From Exiguobacterium artemiae 255-15 (lineage in GTDB: Bacteria; Bacillota; Bacilli; Exiguobacteriales; Exiguobacteriaceae), in NCBI RefSeq assembly GCF_000019905.1, contig NC_010556.1:2506001-2570000 (forward strand): a DNA stretch of 64,000 bases, read 5' to 3'. The notes beneath the pieces are model-generated. The model was given only the letters and a program-made list of their open reading frames with translations, was not told the DNA's origin and made no database searches. The position numbers and the translations under genes are program-made. Every line of letters starts with the position of its first letter. The first letter of the stretch is position 1. Positions 8,178 to 19,473 of this stretch are shown here, piece by piece.

Positions 8178-10211
8178 ATGGCGACGAATCGACTGATCAA
8201 TGAAAAAAGTCCTTATTTACTCCAACACGCCACCAATCCGGTTGATTGGTATCCATGGGGGGAAGAAGCGTTTGCCGCTGCCCGTTCGGCGAACAAACCG
8301 ATTTTCCTGTCGATTGGCTATTCGACCTGTCATTGGTGCCATGTTTTGGCACACGAAAGCTTCGAAGACGAAGAAACGGCCCGGATGCTGAATGACCGGT
8401 TCATCTCGATCAAAGTCGACCGGGAAGAACGACCGGATATCGATCAGATTTATATGACAGCGGCCCAAATGATGAACGGACAGGGCGGTTGGCCGCTCAG
8501 CGTCTTCATGTCCCCCGATCAGACGCCGTTTTACATCGGCACCTATTTTCCGAAGACCCCGCAGTTCAACCGCCCAAGCTTCCGGCAGGTTCTGTTGCAA
8601 CTCAGTGAACATTACCGGACCGATCCGGACAAAATCAAACGAGTCGGACAAGAAATCATTCAGGCGTTAACGGCGGTCACGACCTTCGACTCAGAGGATC
8701 CACTGGATGAGGCATTGGTCCACGAGACATTTGATCAGGCGATGCGTCAGTATGATGTGGAGAACGGCGGGTTTGGCACAGCTCCTAAGTTCCCATCGCC
8801 TTCGTTGCTGACTTTCCTGCTCGATTATTACCGGTTCGCAGAAGATGAGACCGCCTTGCAAATGGTCATGCGGACCTTAACCGCGATGCGGGATGGCGGA
8901 ATCACCGATCACGTTGGATTCGGTCTTTACCGGTATACGGTCGATGAACGCTGGGAAATCCCGCATTTTGAAAAAATGTTGTATGACAATGCCTTATTTG
9001 CGACATTATGTATCGAAACGTATCAAGTATCGGGCAGAGAACGGTTTAAACAATATGCGGAAGAAATTTTTGCGTACATCGAACGCGATTTGTCCTCTCC
9101 GGACGGTGCCTTTTATTCGGCAGAAGATGCGGACAGCGAAGGTCGCGAAGGTCTTTTTTATACGTTCACATTCGATGAACTGACGGATTTACTCGGACAA
9201 GACGCCGTTTTCCCGCTCCTCTATCAAGCCACGCCTCAAGGAAACTTCGAAGGGCGGATTGTTTTTCGGCGGACCGGTCAATCGATTCAGCAACTCTCGG
9301 CTGATCGAAATACCGCTGTCCAAGATATCCTGATCCAACTCGAGCAGGAGCGCCGGACCTTGTTGCTCTTCCGTAGTCAAAGGACCCGTCCGTTCCGTGA
9401 CGATAAGGTCTTGACGTCTTGGAACGCCTTGATGATTTCTGCCTATGCGAAAGCAGGACGTGTTTTTAACGATGAGCGGTATACAAAGTTTGCCCGACAG
9501 GCTTTGACGTTCCTTGAGACCCATTTGATGGACGACGACCGGTTACACGTCCGGTACCGTCAAGGTCATATTCAAGGAAACGGTTATCTCGATGACTACA
9601 GTTTCTTGACGGAAGCTTATCTCGAGCTGCATCAAACGACACAGCACATCCCCTATCTCAAGCAGGCAATCCGGCTGACGGAACGGATGATCGGGGACTT
9701 CTCTGACGAAGACGGCAGCTTTTTCTTTACTTCATTTGAGGATGAGACGTTACTCATGCGGCCTAAAGATGTTTATGACGTCGTCAAACCGGCCGGTAAC
9801 AGCACGGCTGTCTCGAATCTGCTTCGTTTATCCCAGCTGACAGGCCGGACCGACTACCGGGATCAGGCCCAGCGGAACTTCTCGACGCTTGCTTCCGAAA
9901 TTAAATCTCAACCGACCGGTTTCGCCAGTCTTCTGAGTGTCTACACGCGGACGTTGATGGAACCAAAGGAATTAATCGTGTTAACGGAATCTTACACGGA
10001 CGTCGCCTCGTTTCTGACGCAGCTCCATCAGCGCCGCCTGCCTGAACTTTCACTGCTCGTCGGTTCAAAAACGGACTTGCTCGAAATCGCTCCATTCCTT
10101 GCCACGTACGATGCTCCGACTCAACAGCCGACCGCCTACCTGTGCCATGATTTCCAGTGCGACCGACCGACGACCAACCTGTCCGAACTCCTTCAAAAAA
10201 TCATAATATGA
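8178..10211 (+). CDS. YyaL-type thioredoxin-fold (DUF255) protein
   Basis: A 677-aa cytoplasmic protein of the YyaL/spermatogenesis-associated protein 20 family. The N-terminal thioredoxin-like domain (about 1-165) opens with [20 protein letters not shown] and contains [14 protein letters not shown] with a CxxC pair. The rest is an alpha/alpha toroid resembling N-acylglucosamine 2-epimerases (for example [29 protein letters not shown] and [15 protein letters not shown]). Length is normal for the family. The biochemical function is not established. It is monocistronic and ends at a strong terminator at 10219. The region immediately upstream (8054-8177) contains its promoter. Confidence 0.92.
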   Translation: MATNRLINEKSPYLLQHATNPVDWYPWGEEAFAAARSANKPIFLSIGYSTCHWCHVLAHESFEDEETARMLNDRFISIKVDREERPDIDQIYMTAAQMMNGQGGWPLSVFMSPDQTPFYIGTYFPKTPQFNRPSFRQVLLQLSEHYRTDPDKIKRVGQEIIQALTAVTTFDSEDPLDEALVHETFDQAMRQYDVENGGFGTAPKFPSPSLLTFLLDYYRFAEDETALQMVMRTLTAMRDGGITDHVGFGLYRYTVDERWEIPHFEKMLYDNALFATLCIETYQVSGRERFKQYAEEIFAYIERDLSSPDGAFYSAEDADSEGREGLFYTFTFDELTDLLGQDAVFPLLYQATPQGNFEGRIVFRRTGQSIQQLSADRNTAVQDILIQLEQERRTLLLFRSQRTRPFRDDKVLTSWNALMISAYAKAGRVFNDERYTKFARQALTFLETHLMDDDRLHVRYRQGHIQGNGYLDDYSFLTEAYLELHQTTQHIPYLKQAIRLTERMIGDFSDEDGSFFFTSFEDETLLMRPKDVYDVVKPAGNSTAVSNLLRLSQLTGRTDYRDQAQRNFSTLASEIKSQPTGFASLLSVYTRTLMEPKELIVLTESYTDVASFLTQLHQRRLPELSLLVGSKTDLLEIAPFLATYDAPTQQPTAYLCHDFQCDRPTTNLSELLQKIII

Positions 10212-10218
10212 CTTAATT

Positions 10219-10250
10219 CCCTTCTGTTTCCTAAAGCAGAAGGGTTTTTT
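10219..10250 (+). terminator. Terminator after the YyaL-like gene
   Basis: CCCTTCTG pairs with CAGAAGGG around a short loop, followed by six T, just past the stop at 10211. Confidence 0.85.
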
Positions 10251-10409
10251 AAAAAACTAAACCCCTTTTTTCAAAAAAATTCTAAATATACTGTAGATAA
10301 ATGTTTTATTGTCGATAGTAAGTATAGGCAAATTAATTTCACATCTTAGAATTGACATCCTAGAGCCCGAAACGTCTTCGGACGAATTCTAACTAGGAGG
10401 ATACGATCT

Positions 10410-13400
10410 TTGAACACGACACTATTCACGAAACCCTTGAAGATGCTGGTCAGCTTTATCCTGGTCCTCGGCATATTTGTTTCTTACAGCCCTTCACTCG
10501 AAGCTGCGACGACCAAAGCAACGACCTACCGTCTGTCTGCCGATACTTATCTGTATGACAAGACGACATCTTCACGGAAACGCTTGTTGACGATCAAGAC
10601 CGGAACTATCGTTTCATCCACGTATGAGTCGTCTTCTGGCTATTTCAGAAGAGTAGCATACGGCGGAAAAACGGGATATGTCGCGTCAAAATATCTAACA
10701 GCATTTGATCAGAAAGAAACGATTAAAGGACAACGGTTCCTCGTTTCGAAAAAGACGCCCCTTTATACATCAGCGTCGGCGACAGCTCCTGTCATCGCTA
10801 CTTTAAATGAACAGGATGCGTACTACAGTTCACAAAAAATCACGAATTCGGTTGGCGAAATCTTTTATCGTGTCAAATATGACGGCAAGACGGTTTATGC
10901 CCGTGCCTTAAACGCGACACCGATTGCCTACACGAAAATGTCGAAGACTGCTTTAAAAACGACAGACGGTTACATCCTCCGTCAATATGCCGGTACAGCC
11001 TATCCGCGGCAGATTGTCGTTCCAACAGGGACTTCCCTGCAAACAACCGGACGAATCGGTGACTGGTACAATGTCACTTATGCAGGCAAGTCAGGTTATA
11101 TGCATAAAGGTGCATTCGCCGGCTCTTCTAAACAGGAAGTGACGACGATTCCGGAAACGACGTTCCAAACGAAATCGGCTCTTGTCCTGTACGATACGAC
11201 GGACGGAACGAAACGTCCGCTCGTCACACTTCCAAAAGGAGCAATCGTTAAATCGACTGCAGTTTCGGGTCTCTACCATCGTGTCACGTATGACGGGAAA
11301 ACAGGTTACGTTTTGACTGCTGCTTTGAAAGAGTACACGGCAAAGGTCAAGTTAGCCTCGTCACGCTTCCTGTTGTCGAACTCCGTTGAAATCAAAGCCA
11401 CACCGGCTTCATCCGTCGCGACACTTGCCAGCCTGCAAACGGGAAACGTCTACTATACGACGCAACTCGTGACAAATCCACTTGGCGAGCAGTGGCATAA
11501 AGTCTCAAAAGACGGCAAAACCGGTTATGTCAAAGTCAATCAAGGAAAAACGATCAAGTACTATACGGTCCATGATCTTTCTCTAAAGACGACGACAGCA
11601 ACGGCGTTGCACTCGTATGCCGGTCCTTCGTACGGTGTCATCAAAACGATTCCAAACGGGACCGTCGTCAAAATCCAAGGACAGATCGGCAACTGGTATA
11701 AAGTCTCTTATGACGGAAAATCAGGTTACGCAGCCGGTACGACCTTTACGGATTATGTGACGACACAACCGATTCCGGCGACCGATATCCAACTTGAAAC
11801 GGATGTCGCGATGAAAGCAGCACCGAAAGCCAACGCTGCGACCGTCACGATGTTCAAGACAAAGGATATTTATCAAACGAATCAACTCGTCACGAATGGT
11901 TCGTCTAAATGGCATCGTGTCACAAAAGACGGTCAGACAGGATACATCCCGGTCGATCAAGGGAAACCTGTCGATTACAGTTCAGAGAACATGGCAATGA
12001 AAGCAACAGAAACGACTATACTGCGTACATATGCAGGAAATTCCTATGCGACTGTCGCAACCATCGCGACAAATACGAATGTTCAGGTCATCGGAAAAAT
12101 TCAAGATTGGTATAAAGTATCGGCTAACGGGAAAACCGGTTATGTTGTTGCGGATACGATGACTGAATTGATTACGAAAAAAACACTGCCGGCTTCACGA
12201 TTCGTCTTATCGAAGTCAGTCGACGTAAAGAAATCGCACCACTCGACAGCCGATACGTTGACGACACTCTCGGTAAATGACGTCTACTATACGACACAAG
12301 TCATCACGAACGGTCGTGCGGAACAGTGGCACCGGATGACGATTGATGGAAAAACCGGTTACGTCCGCGTCAACCAAGGAACATCGATTGCCTACGAAGC
12401 CCTACCGGCAACAAAATACAAAACGTCAGCAGCAACACCGCTCCGGTCTTATGCCGGACCATCTTACGCTCCCGTCACGACGATTCCAAACAAAACGGTC
12501 ATCACGGTGACAGGACGAATCGGCAACTGGGTGAAGATCACCTATGCCGGTAAGAGCGGTTATGCAGTAGCGTCTACTTTGACGGAGTTTTCGGAGACGA
12601 CGACGATTGCGGAAGCCCGCTTCCTGCTCGACGCCCCGGTTGCTGTCAAAAGTGATGCGAAAGATACGGCCACAACCATCGCCAACTTAAACAAAGGGAA
12701 TGTCTACACGACGAAAACGCTTGTGACGACATCCGCCAATGGTCAGTGGCATCAAGTCACGGTCAACGGAAAAACAGGTTATATCAAGCTTGGTCAGCCG
12801 ACTTCACCGATCGCTTATGAGCCGATCGAAAAATCGTTTGTCCGGGCAACCGGAACGACTTCGCTCCGCTCTTATGTCGGGGATGCATATCAACTCGTCG
12901 CTTCCATTCCTGTGAATACGGTTTTACCGGTCACCGGAAAAATCGGCAGCTGGTATGAAGTTTCTTATGAAGGGAAGACGCTTTATGCGTATAACGGGAC
13001 AATGGTCATGACATCAGCCAAGCTGAACGTCTATAATTCAGTCGCAACACCGTATACGTTTGACAGCTTCATCAGTGCCCAAATGAAACTGAATCCTCCC
13101 CCACAAACCGATTTGTATGCTTCAAAACTGATGTACGTCAGTGCTGACTACGTTCGCCTCGGCGGTGCCCTCGATCCGGTCAACGGAACGATTGCCACGG
13201 TCACGGCAACGACACCGCTGAACATCCGCTCCGGTGCGACGACGGCCAGTCACGTTTATGGTCAGTTCAAACCAAGCGTGATGATCAAGGTCTATCAAAA
13301 CGTCAGCGGCTTCTACACGACGTATCCGCGCGTCTACACAACGACGACAAAGTATTCAACGATTTACTGGTTGAACGCACTCGAAGCCGATGTCCGGAAT

Positions 13401-13994
13401 GCGGCGGATCCGCTCAAAGTTGATCGTCAATCGTCTGCCTATTACCAGTTCCTTGATTTATCCAAATCAACAGGTGCTTCAGCGGCGACGTTGAACAACA
13501 TCCTCGCGACAAAAGGTATCTTCGGTAAATGTACGACAGGCAGTTGCGGTCAAGCTTTCATCGATGCCGGCGCGAAGTATTCGGTCAACGAAGCGTACCT
13601 GATCTCACATGCTTTACTCGAGACAGGGAACGGGACGTCGAAACTTGCGACAGGTGTCATCTGGAACGGACGAACAGTCTACAACATGTACGGAATCGGT
13701 GCGTATGACTACGATGCCATCAATACAGGTGCTGCGTATGCGTACAGCAAAGGATGGTTCACACCGGAAGCCGCCATCGTCGGTGGTGCGGAATTCATCA
13801 GTACGACATACATCCACAATGCTTACGACCAAAACACGCTCTACAAAATGCGTTGGAGTCCGATGCGTCCGGGTGTTCACCAGTACGCGACGGATATGGG
13901 CTGGGCGGTCAAACAAACAACCCAAATCTACAAGCTGTATGAACAGATGGACAGCTATACGGCCGTCTTTGATATTCCAGTCTTTACGCGTTAA
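10410..13994 (+). CDS. Secreted SH3-repeat autolysin with GH73 glucosaminidase domain
   Basis: A 1194-aa exported cell-wall hydrolase. The start is TTG at 10410, with AGGAGG at 10395-10400 nine nt upstream. Signal peptide about 1-32 (ends SLEAAT). Twelve bacterial SH3 modules follow, each ending in a GKTGYV-like motif; from module 4 they alternate between two types, giving pairs of about 145 residues. An SH3-like segment (NIRSGATTASHVYGQ) follows. The C-terminal ~190 residues are a glucosaminidase of the LytD/GH73 type, with SHALLETGNGTS carrying the catalytic Glu and YNMYGIGAYD. It probably cleaves peptidoglycan glycan strands during growth or separation, with the SH3 array binding the wall. 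Monocistronic. Confidence 0.93.
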   Translation: MNTTLFTKPLKMLVSFILVLGIFVSYSPSLEAATTKATTYRLSADTYLYDKTTSSRKRLLTIKTGTIVSSTYESSSGYFRRVAYGGKTGYVASKYLTAFDQKETIKGQRFLVSKKTPLYTSASATAPVIATLNEQDAYYSSQKITNSVGEIFYRVKYDGKTVYARALNATPIAYTKMSKTALKTTDGYILRQYAGTAYPRQIVVPTGTSLQTTGRIGDWYNVTYAGKSGYMHKGAFAGSSKQEVTTIPETTFQTKSALVLYDTTDGTKRPLVTLPKGAIVKSTAVSGLYHRVTYDGKTGYVLTAALKEYTAKVKLASSRFLLSNSVEIKATPASSVATLASLQTGNVYYTTQLVTNPLGEQWHKVSKDGKTGYVKVNQGKTIKYYTVHDLSLKTTTATALHSYAGPSYGVIKTIPNGTVVKIQGQIGNWYKVSYDGKSGYAAGTTFTDYVTTQPIPATDIQLETDVAMKAAPKANAATVTMFKTKDIYQTNQLVTNGSSKWHRVTKDGQTGYIPVDQGKPVDYSSENMAMKATETTILRTYAGNSYATVATIATNTNVQVIGKIQDWYKVSANGKTGYVVADTMTELITKKTLPASRFVLSKSVDVKKSHHSTADTLTTLSVNDVYYTTQVITNGRAEQWHRMTIDGKTGYVRVNQGTSIAYEALPATKYKTSAATPLRSYAGPSYAPVTTIPNKTVITVTGRIGNWVKITYAGKSGYAVASTLTEFSETTTIAEARFLLDAPVAVKSDAKDTATTIANLNKGNVYTTKTLVTTSANGQWHQVTVNGKTGYIKLGQPTSPIAYEPIEKSFVRATGTTSLRSYVGDAYQLVASIPVNTVLPVTGKIGSWYEVSYEGKTLYAYNGTMVMTSAKLNVYNSVATPYTFDSFISAQMKLNPPPQTDLYASKLMYVSADYVRLGGALDPVNGTIATVTATTPLNIRSGATTASHVYGQFKPSVMIKVYQNVSGFYTTYPRVYTTTTKYSTIYWLNALEADVRNAADPLKVDRQSSAYYQFLDLSKSTGASAATLNNILATKGIFGKCTTGSCGQAFIDAGAKYSVNEAYLISHALLETGNGTSKLATGVIWNGRTVYNMYGIGAYDYDAINTGAAYAYSKGWFTPEAAIVGGAEFISTTYIHNAYDQNTLYKMRWSPMRPGVHQYATDMGWAVKQTTQIYKLYEQMDSYTAVFDIPVFTR

Positions 13995-14001
13995 GAACTA
14001 C

Positions 14002-14049
14002 AAAAAAATCCAGACCTTGAATCCATCGATTCGTGGTCTGGATTTTTTT
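14002..14049. terminator. Bidirectional terminator between autolysin and kdp operon
   Basis: A 15-bp perfect inverted repeat, AAAAAAATCCAGACC with GGTCTGGATTTTTTT, ends the autolysin transcript. On the other strand it lies 65 bp past the kdpD-like stop. Confidence 0.9.
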
Positions 14050-14114
14050 GTGTGCTTTGACCGCCACCATCTGACGGAAGACGTCTCCTGCATTTACGCG
14101 GAAGAGACACCCTG

Positions 14115-15200
14115 TCAGACTTGATCATCAGCGACGATTTGCAAATCAATGCCCCGGTTTTGGCGCATGATTTGATTGACGATCGAACCGCGCCGGATTT
14201 CCTGCCACCGGGTCCGTGCGGATTGACCGAGCACGATTTGTGTGATGCGATGATGTTTTGCGGCTGCCGTGATGGTTTCCGCAATCGAACGTTCCCCTTG
14301 AATCCGAATTAAGACTTCTGCGTCAAACAGGGCTCCACTTTCGCGTAACATCGCCAGTACTTCTTTTTGCGATGCCGTCAACTGGTTTTCCGGTTTGGGT
14401 AGAATCGTCAAAATGTAAAGATCGGCTTTCATCCGGCTCGCCATCCGAAATCCACGATAGATCAACTTTCGCGCATTTTCATTCAACTGGACACAGACTA
14501 AAATTCGTTCCTGTAATAAGGTCGGATCTTTTTCGATCAAGAGACGTGCTTGATACACTTGATCGTCGACTTCATCCGCGACCTGCCGGAGCGATAACTC
14601 CCGTAAGCTCGCTAAGTTTTGCAAGGAGAAAAAAGAATTTAAGCTCTGTTCAATCTTCTCTTTTTTATAGATTTTTCCGTGTTCCAATCGCTCACGCAAG
14701 GTTTGCGGCGTCACGTCCACGAGTAGAATCTCATCCGCCTCCCCGAGGAAGGGATCCGGAATCCGCTCCCGGACTTCGACCCCTGTCATTTCTTTCACCT
14801 TAAACAGCAGGCTTTCGAAATGCTGGATGTTGACGGCCGAATAGACATTGATGCCCGCTTCAAGCAGGACGGAGACATCCTGATATCGTTTTTTCCGAAT
14901 CAATCCCGGCGCATTCGTATGTGCCAGTTCGTCTATCAACACGATGTCCGGTTTGCGGGCAATGATCGCTTCGACGTTCACTTCAAGAAACACTTTCTCT
15001 TTATAGTGGACTTCGAGTAACGGCACCTGTTCGAGCCCCCCGATCATCTCTGCCGTATCCCGACGGCCGTGCGTCTCGATCAAACCGATGACGACATCCT
15101 TGCCTTCCCGGACCAACGCATGGGCATCCGCCAGCATCTTATACGTCTTCCCGACACCGGGAGCCGAGCCGATATACAGCTTCAGCTTTCCGCGTGTCAT
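14115..15200 (-). CDS. kdpD: KdpD N-terminal sensor protein without histidine kinase
   Basis: A 361-aa protein corresponding only to the cytoplasmic N-terminal part of KdpD. It has a KdpD sensor domain with Walker A (GSAPGVGKTYKML, from about residue 9) and the family segments GLIETHGRRDT and ELAHTNAPG, then a universal-stress-protein-like domain (about 230-355). The transmembrane DUF4118 region and the kinase domain are absent, and the protein ends cleanly at a natural stop, so this is a short KdpD form rather than a frameshift. No kdpE or separate kinase is nearby. The SxS...FTAxY motif reported for c-di-AMP binding by S. aureus KdpD is not evident. The start overlaps the kdpC stop by 4 bp (ATGA). 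Confidence 0.88.
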   Translation of the reverse strand: MTRGKLKLYIGSAPGVGKTYKMLADAHALVREGKDVVIGLIETHGRRDTAEMIGGLEQVPLLEVHYKEKVFLEVNVEAIIARKPDIVLIDELAHTNAPGLIRKKRYQDVSVLLEAGINVYSAVNIQHFESLLFKVKEMTGVEVRERIPDPFLGEADEILLVDVTPQTLRERLEHGKIYKKEKIEQSLNSFFSLQNLASLRELSLRQVADEVDDQVYQARLLIEKDPTLLQERILVCVQLNENARKLIYRGFRMASRMKADLYILTILPKPENQLTASQKEVLAMLRESGALFDAEVLIRIQGERSIAETITAAAKHHRITQIVLGQSARTRWQEIRRGSIVNQIMRQNRGIDLQIVADDQV

Positions 15201-15718
15201 GATGGACTCCGATCAAGTTTCAGATTCAACATCAAAACGTTCACATATTGATTATTCCCTGCTTCCTGATCGATTAATCGCTGAACAGCATCACGCGAGA
15301 GATTTCGTTCGGTTGCAATCCGTTTGACCTGTGCCCGCGCATAGTCGAGCGAGATGTGCGGATCGAAGCCAGAACCGGACGTCACGCGGGCATCGTCCGG
15401 AAGCGAAGCGCCGTCCACTTGATTCTGTTTCGCGAATTCCGCCATCTTCTTGCCAAGCTCAGGGTTCGAAGCGGCCAGGTTATCCCCAGCAGATGATCCC
15501 GCTAATTGATCGACTGCTGACGGACGTCCGTGGAAATATTGTTTTGACGTGAAAGGTTGCGCAATCAATTCCGATCCGATGAATTTTCCGTTTTCCTGCA
15601 CCAGTGAACCGGCTGCTTTGTCCGGAACAAGTAATTGACCGAACAAGGTCAGCAAAGCGGGAAAAACAATCCCGCACAACGCAGTGACGAAGACCGTCAC
15701 ACGAATGGCCTGTTTCAT
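15197..15718 (-). CDS. kdpC: Potassium-transporting ATPase subunit C
   Basis: A 173-aa KdpC, the single-span assembly subunit of the KdpFABC potassium pump. One N-terminal membrane segment (VTVFVTALCGIVFPALLTLF) is followed by a soluble domain with KdpC motifs (SGSGFDPHIS and GLN-like NVLMLNLKLD). The start at 15718 follows AAGGAGAACAG, which overlaps the kdpB stop; an upstream in-frame ATG at 15802 lies inside kdpB and is rejected. It is coupled to the kdpD-like gene by an ATGA overlap. Confidence 0.95.
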   Translation of the reverse strand: MKQAIRVTVFVTALCGIVFPALLTLFGQLLVPDKAAGSLVQENGKFIGSELIAQPFTSKQYFHGRPSAVDQLAGSSAGDNLAASNPELGKKMAEFAKQNQVDGASLPDDARVTSGSGFDPHISLDYARAQVKRIATERNLSRDAVQRLIDQEAGNNQYVNVLMLNLKLDRSPS

Positions 15719-15731
15719 GATTCTGTTCTCC

Positions 15732-17795
15732 TTATAGGATGCTTGCGAGCAAGACATCAATGATTTTAATGCCGATGAACGGGACGATGACGCCGCCAAC
15801 ACCGTAGATGAGTAAATTCCGGCCGAGCAGTTGATCCGCTGTCATCGGTTTATACGAGACACCTTTCATCGACAGCGGAATCAGCATCGGAATGATGATC
15901 GCGTTAAAGATCAGTGCCGACAGGATGGCCGTCGTCGGGGAATCGAGACGCATGATGTTCAGCAGTTCCATTTGCGGAATCGCGACCATGAAGATTGCCG
16001 GAATGATCGCAAAGTATTTCGCGACATCATTGGCAATCGAGAACGTCGTCAACGCACCGCGTGTCATCAGCAACTGTTTACCGATTTCAACGACTTCGAT
16101 GATTTTCGTCGGATTGGAGTCGAGATCAATCATGTTGGCTGCTTCTTTTGCCGCCTGCGTTCCGCTGTTCATCGCAAGACCGACATCGGCCTGGGCAAGC
16201 GCCGGTGCATCGTTTGTTCCGTCGCCTGTCATCGCAACCAGGTGTCCGGCGTCCTGCTCACGTTTGATGACACGGATTTTATCTTCCGGCGTACATTCGG
16301 CGACGAAATCGTCGACTCCGGCTTCGCGGGCAATCGTTGCTGCCGTCAATGGATTGTCGCCGGTACACATGACCGTTTTGATTCCCATCTCCCGCAGGCG
16401 GTCAAACTGTTCCCGCATGCCGGGCTTAACCGTATCCTTCAGATAAATGACACCTAAGATTTCCGTATCGATGGCGACGACGAGTGGTGTCCCGCCGAGC
16501 CGTGAAATCTGATCGACTGTTTCCTGCAGATTGCTAGGAATCTCTCCCCCTTGGTCCGCGACCCACTGTTGAATCGCTTGTCCGGCTCCTTTTCGGACCC
16601 GGCGGCCGTCGGCTAAATCAAGACCCGACATCCGCGTTTCCGCCCGAAACGGAATGATTTCCGCCCCGTCCAACTGTTTTTGTTCAATCGGCATGTTTCG
16701 CAGTTCAGCCAGTTCCAGAACCGAACGGCCTTCCGGTGTCTCATCTGCGAGTGACGAGAGTGTCGCACCGGAAAAGACAGTTTCCGTCGTCGCAGCACCG
16801 ACCGGCAGAATGTCGGACGCCATCCGGTTCCCGAATGTAATCGTACCCGTCTTATCAAGAATGATCGTTTGAATGTCTCCCGCTGCTTCGACCGCTTTCC
16901 CGCTCATCGCAATGACGTTAAAGCGGGTCACGCGGTCCATCCCGGCAATCCCGATCGCCGATAACAATCCGCCGATCGTCGTCGGAATCAGACAGACCAG
17001 CAAGGCGATCAGAATCGGACCGGACAAATCAAAGCCTAAATAATTCGTAAAGACAGGTAGTGTCATGACGACGAGTAAAAAGATTAGTGTCAAGCTTGTC
17101 AGTAACGTCGACAGCGCCAATTCGTTTGGTGTTTTTTGCCGGCTTGCTCCTTCGACGAGCGCAATCATCTGGTCGAGGAACGATTCACCCGGGTTACTCG
17201 TAATCCGGACTTCAATTTCGTCACTGACGACTAACGTGCCGCCGATGACAGATGAGAAGTCACCCCCGGCTTCCTTGATGACCGGTGCTGATTCTCCGGT
17301 GATCGCCGACTCATCAATCGAAGCGAGACCTTTAATGATTTCGCCGTCCCCCGGTACATATTCACCGGTCCGGACGAAAACGACGTCACCCTTCCGCAGT
17401 GTCGCCGAGGAGACAGTCTCGATCATCTGCCCGACCCGTTTGCGCGCCATGACATCCGCTTTTGAGGCTTTTAAAGAATCTGCCTGGGCTTTCCCGCGTC
17501 CTTCGGCGATTGATTCGGCGAAATTCGCGAACAGAACGGTCAGGAACAGGATGATGCTGACGGCTAAGTTAAAACCACGCATCTCGTCGATGAAAATCGT
17601 ATAACCGATTGCCAGCAGACAACCGATCCAGACGACGAACATGATCGGTTGTTTGACCATATGCGCCGGATTTAATTTTTTAAAGGCATCCAGTGTCGCT
17701 TGTTTTGCAATTGACGGATTAACGGCTGATGTTGACGCTTTTTCCGGAACGTTCGGTTCCTGCCCAGTAGGTTGATCTTTGATTGGTTCCATCAT
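15732..17795 (-). CDS. kdpB: Potassium-transporting P-type ATPase subunit B
   Basis: Catalytic subunit of the KdpFABC pump, a 687-aa P-type ATPase. It carries the phosphorylation motif DKTGTIT, the actuator-domain TGESAPV, the hinge [10 protein letters not shown] and KdpB-type membrane segments. Length is normal. The start (tandem ATG codons) follows AGGAGATAATGAAAG. It drives ATP-dependent high-affinity K+ uptake together with KdpA. Confidence 0.97.
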   Translation of the reverse strand: MMEPIKDQPTGQEPNVPEKASTSAVNPSIAKQATLDAFKKLNPAHMVKQPIMFVVWIGCLLAIGYTIFIDEMRGFNLAVSIILFLTVLFANFAESIAEGRGKAQADSLKASKADVMARKRVGQMIETVSSATLRKGDVVFVRTGEYVPGDGEIIKGLASIDESAITGESAPVIKEAGGDFSSVIGGTLVVSDEIEVRITSNPGESFLDQMIALVEGASRQKTPNELALSTLLTSLTLIFLLVVMTLPVFTNYLGFDLSGPILIALLVCLIPTTIGGLLSAIGIAGMDRVTRFNVIAMSGKAVEAAGDIQTIILDKTGTITFGNRMASDILPVGAATTETVFSGATLSSLADETPEGRSVLELAELRNMPIEQKQLDGAEIIPFRAETRMSGLDLADGRRVRKGAGQAIQQWVADQGGEIPSNLQETVDQISRLGGTPLVVAIDTEILGVIYLKDTVKPGMREQFDRLREMGIKTVMCTGDNPLTAATIAREAGVDDFVAECTPEDKIRVIKREQDAGHLVAMTGDGTNDAPALAQADVGLAMNSGTQAAKEAANMIDLDSNPTKIIEVVEIGKQLLMTRGALTTFSIANDVAKYFAIIPAIFMVAIPQMELLNIMRLDSPTTAILSALIFNAIIIPMLIPLSMKGVSYKPMTADQLLGRNLLIYGVGGVIVPFIGIKIIDVLLASIL

Positions 17796-17812
17796 CTTTC
17801 ATTATCTCCTGT

Positions 17813-19453
17813 TCACATCGTCAGCCAATCCGCGATAGGTCCAAGTACAAGCACTGGCAGGAATGTCAATGCACCGACGAGTACGACCGTACCGAGGAAA
17901 ACTGTACCGAATAGTGGGGTATCTGTTTTAAACGAAAATTCATCTTGCGGAACAGCTGGTTTTGCTTTCAGTGATCCTGCAATCGCCAGCATCAGAATCA
18001 ACGGAATGTAACGACCAAAGAATAAGGCAAATGAAGTCGAGACATTCCAGTAGACATTCGCGTCACCGAGCCCTTCAAAACCGGAACCATTGTTGGCGGT
18101 AGCCGAAGTGAACTCATACAAGACTTGTGACAGACCATGGTAGCCGGGATTTGAAATCGCTCCGACACCCGGTGCCACGTACATTGAAACTGCTGTTCCG
18201 ACGAGAATGAGGAACGGTGGAACGAGTAAGGTAATCGCCATCAGCTTGACTTCAAACGTCTCGAGCTTTTTGCCGAGGAAGGTCGGTGTCCGGCCGATCA
18301 GCAATCCGGTCAGGAAGACGGCGACAAACGCATACAACAACACGTTCAGGAAACCGGCTCCTGTTCCGCCGTAGACGACGTTCAGCATCATGTTGCCCAG
18401 CTGAATCAGCCCGGCAAGCGGATGAAGCGAATCATGCATCGCATTGACAGCACCGGTTTCAGCCGCTGTCGTAATCGAGCTGTATAAGATCGTCCCGATT
18501 TGACCAAACCGGAGTTCCTGACCATGTGCGGTCGGATTTGCGAGGAGACTGCCGGCCATGCCGAACGTCATCATGATAAACAGGAGCGTCATCACGCCGA
18601 GGAACAGACGGCCCTGCTTCGCTGAACCGATCATTTTTCCGTAAGCGACCGGAAGTGACATCGGAATCAGCAGCATCAAAAACATCTGAATGAAGTTAAC
18701 GTACTGGTTCGGGTTCTCAAACGGATGTGCTCCGTTCGCTCCGAAGAATCCGGCGCCGTTGTTCCCAAGCTGTTTGATGACTTCAAACGCCGCGATCGGT
18801 CCACGGTAAATCAGTTGCTTTGCTCCTTCGAGTGTCGTCACGGTCACCGTTCCGCCAAACGTCTGCGGAACGCCGAGTAAAATCAGCAACAATCCAAACA
18901 GGAAGGACACCGGAATTAAGATCCGGAGAATAAAACGAACGAAATCCGCATAAAAATTTCCAAGCGGCTGATTCGCCAGTCCGCGGATAACGGCGATACA
19001 GACCGTGAAGGCCATCGTCGGTGCGACGAACAACATCGTACCGAGGACAAATGTCTGGGACAGATACGATAACGCTTCACCAGAGTAGTGCTGTTGATCG
19101 GTATTCGTCATGAAGCTGATCGTCGTATGCAGAGCAGTCGACCAATCCAGATTGACGGCTCCATTCGGATTCAGCGGCAAACTCCCTTGAAAACGCAGTA
19201 ACAGGTATCCTCCGACAAAAAACAGCAAGTTGACGAGTAACAGACTTTTCGAATACCCGACCCACGACTGGTCTTGTTTTCGTTCATCGACACCGAGCAG
19301 CAACAACAAACGCCGCTCCAGCTTACCAATCCAGTCAGTCTTTCGAATACCTACAGGTGCAAAGACCGTTCCGATGTACCGCCCAAGCAAAACGGCCGCT
19401 CCGAGTGCGATGACCAGTAAAATCCAAAATTGAAGTAAAAATTGAGTCCACAT
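17813..19453 (-). CDS. kdpA: Potassium-transporting ATPase subunit A
   Basis: K+-translocating subunit of KdpFABC, 546 aa with about ten membrane segments and the superfamily-of-K-transporter pore loops. The first filter region reads MTNTDQQHYSGE; a further one contains NNGAGFFGANGAHPFENPN. Other KdpA proteins I recall have TNTNWQ-type residues, so the Asp is a small deviation whose effect is unknown. AGGAG precedes the start, 20 bp after the kdpF stop. Confidence 0.96.
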   Translation of the reverse strand: MWTQFLLQFWILLVIALGAAVLLGRYIGTVFAPVGIRKTDWIGKLERRLLLLLGVDERKQDQSWVGYSKSLLLVNLLFFVGGYLLLRFQGSLPLNPNGAVNLDWSTALHTTISFMTNTDQQHYSGEALSYLSQTFVLGTMLFVAPTMAFTVCIAVIRGLANQPLGNFYADFVRFILRILIPVSFLFGLLLILLGVPQTFGGTVTVTTLEGAKQLIYRGPIAAFEVIKQLGNNGAGFFGANGAHPFENPNQYVNFIQMFLMLLIPMSLPVAYGKMIGSAKQGRLFLGVMTLLFIMMTFGMAGSLLANPTAHGQELRFGQIGTILYSSITTAAETGAVNAMHDSLHPLAGLIQLGNMMLNVVYGGTGAGFLNVLLYAFVAVFLTGLLIGRTPTFLGKKLETFEVKLMAITLLVPPFLILVGTAVSMYVAPGVGAISNPGYHGLSQVLYEFTSATANNGSGFEGLGDANVYWNVSTSFALFFGRYIPLILMLAIAGSLKAKPAVPQDEFSFKTDTPLFGTVFLGTVVLVGALTFLPVLVLGPIADWLTM

Positions 19454-19473
19454 GATTTGTTTCTCCTATGCGA

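Noticed and set aside
14115-15200. Short kdpD as a frameshifted pseudogene
   Set aside because: No kinase or membrane domain remnant follows the stop; only 65 bp separate it from a terminator. Short KdpD proteins occur naturally in other bacteria.
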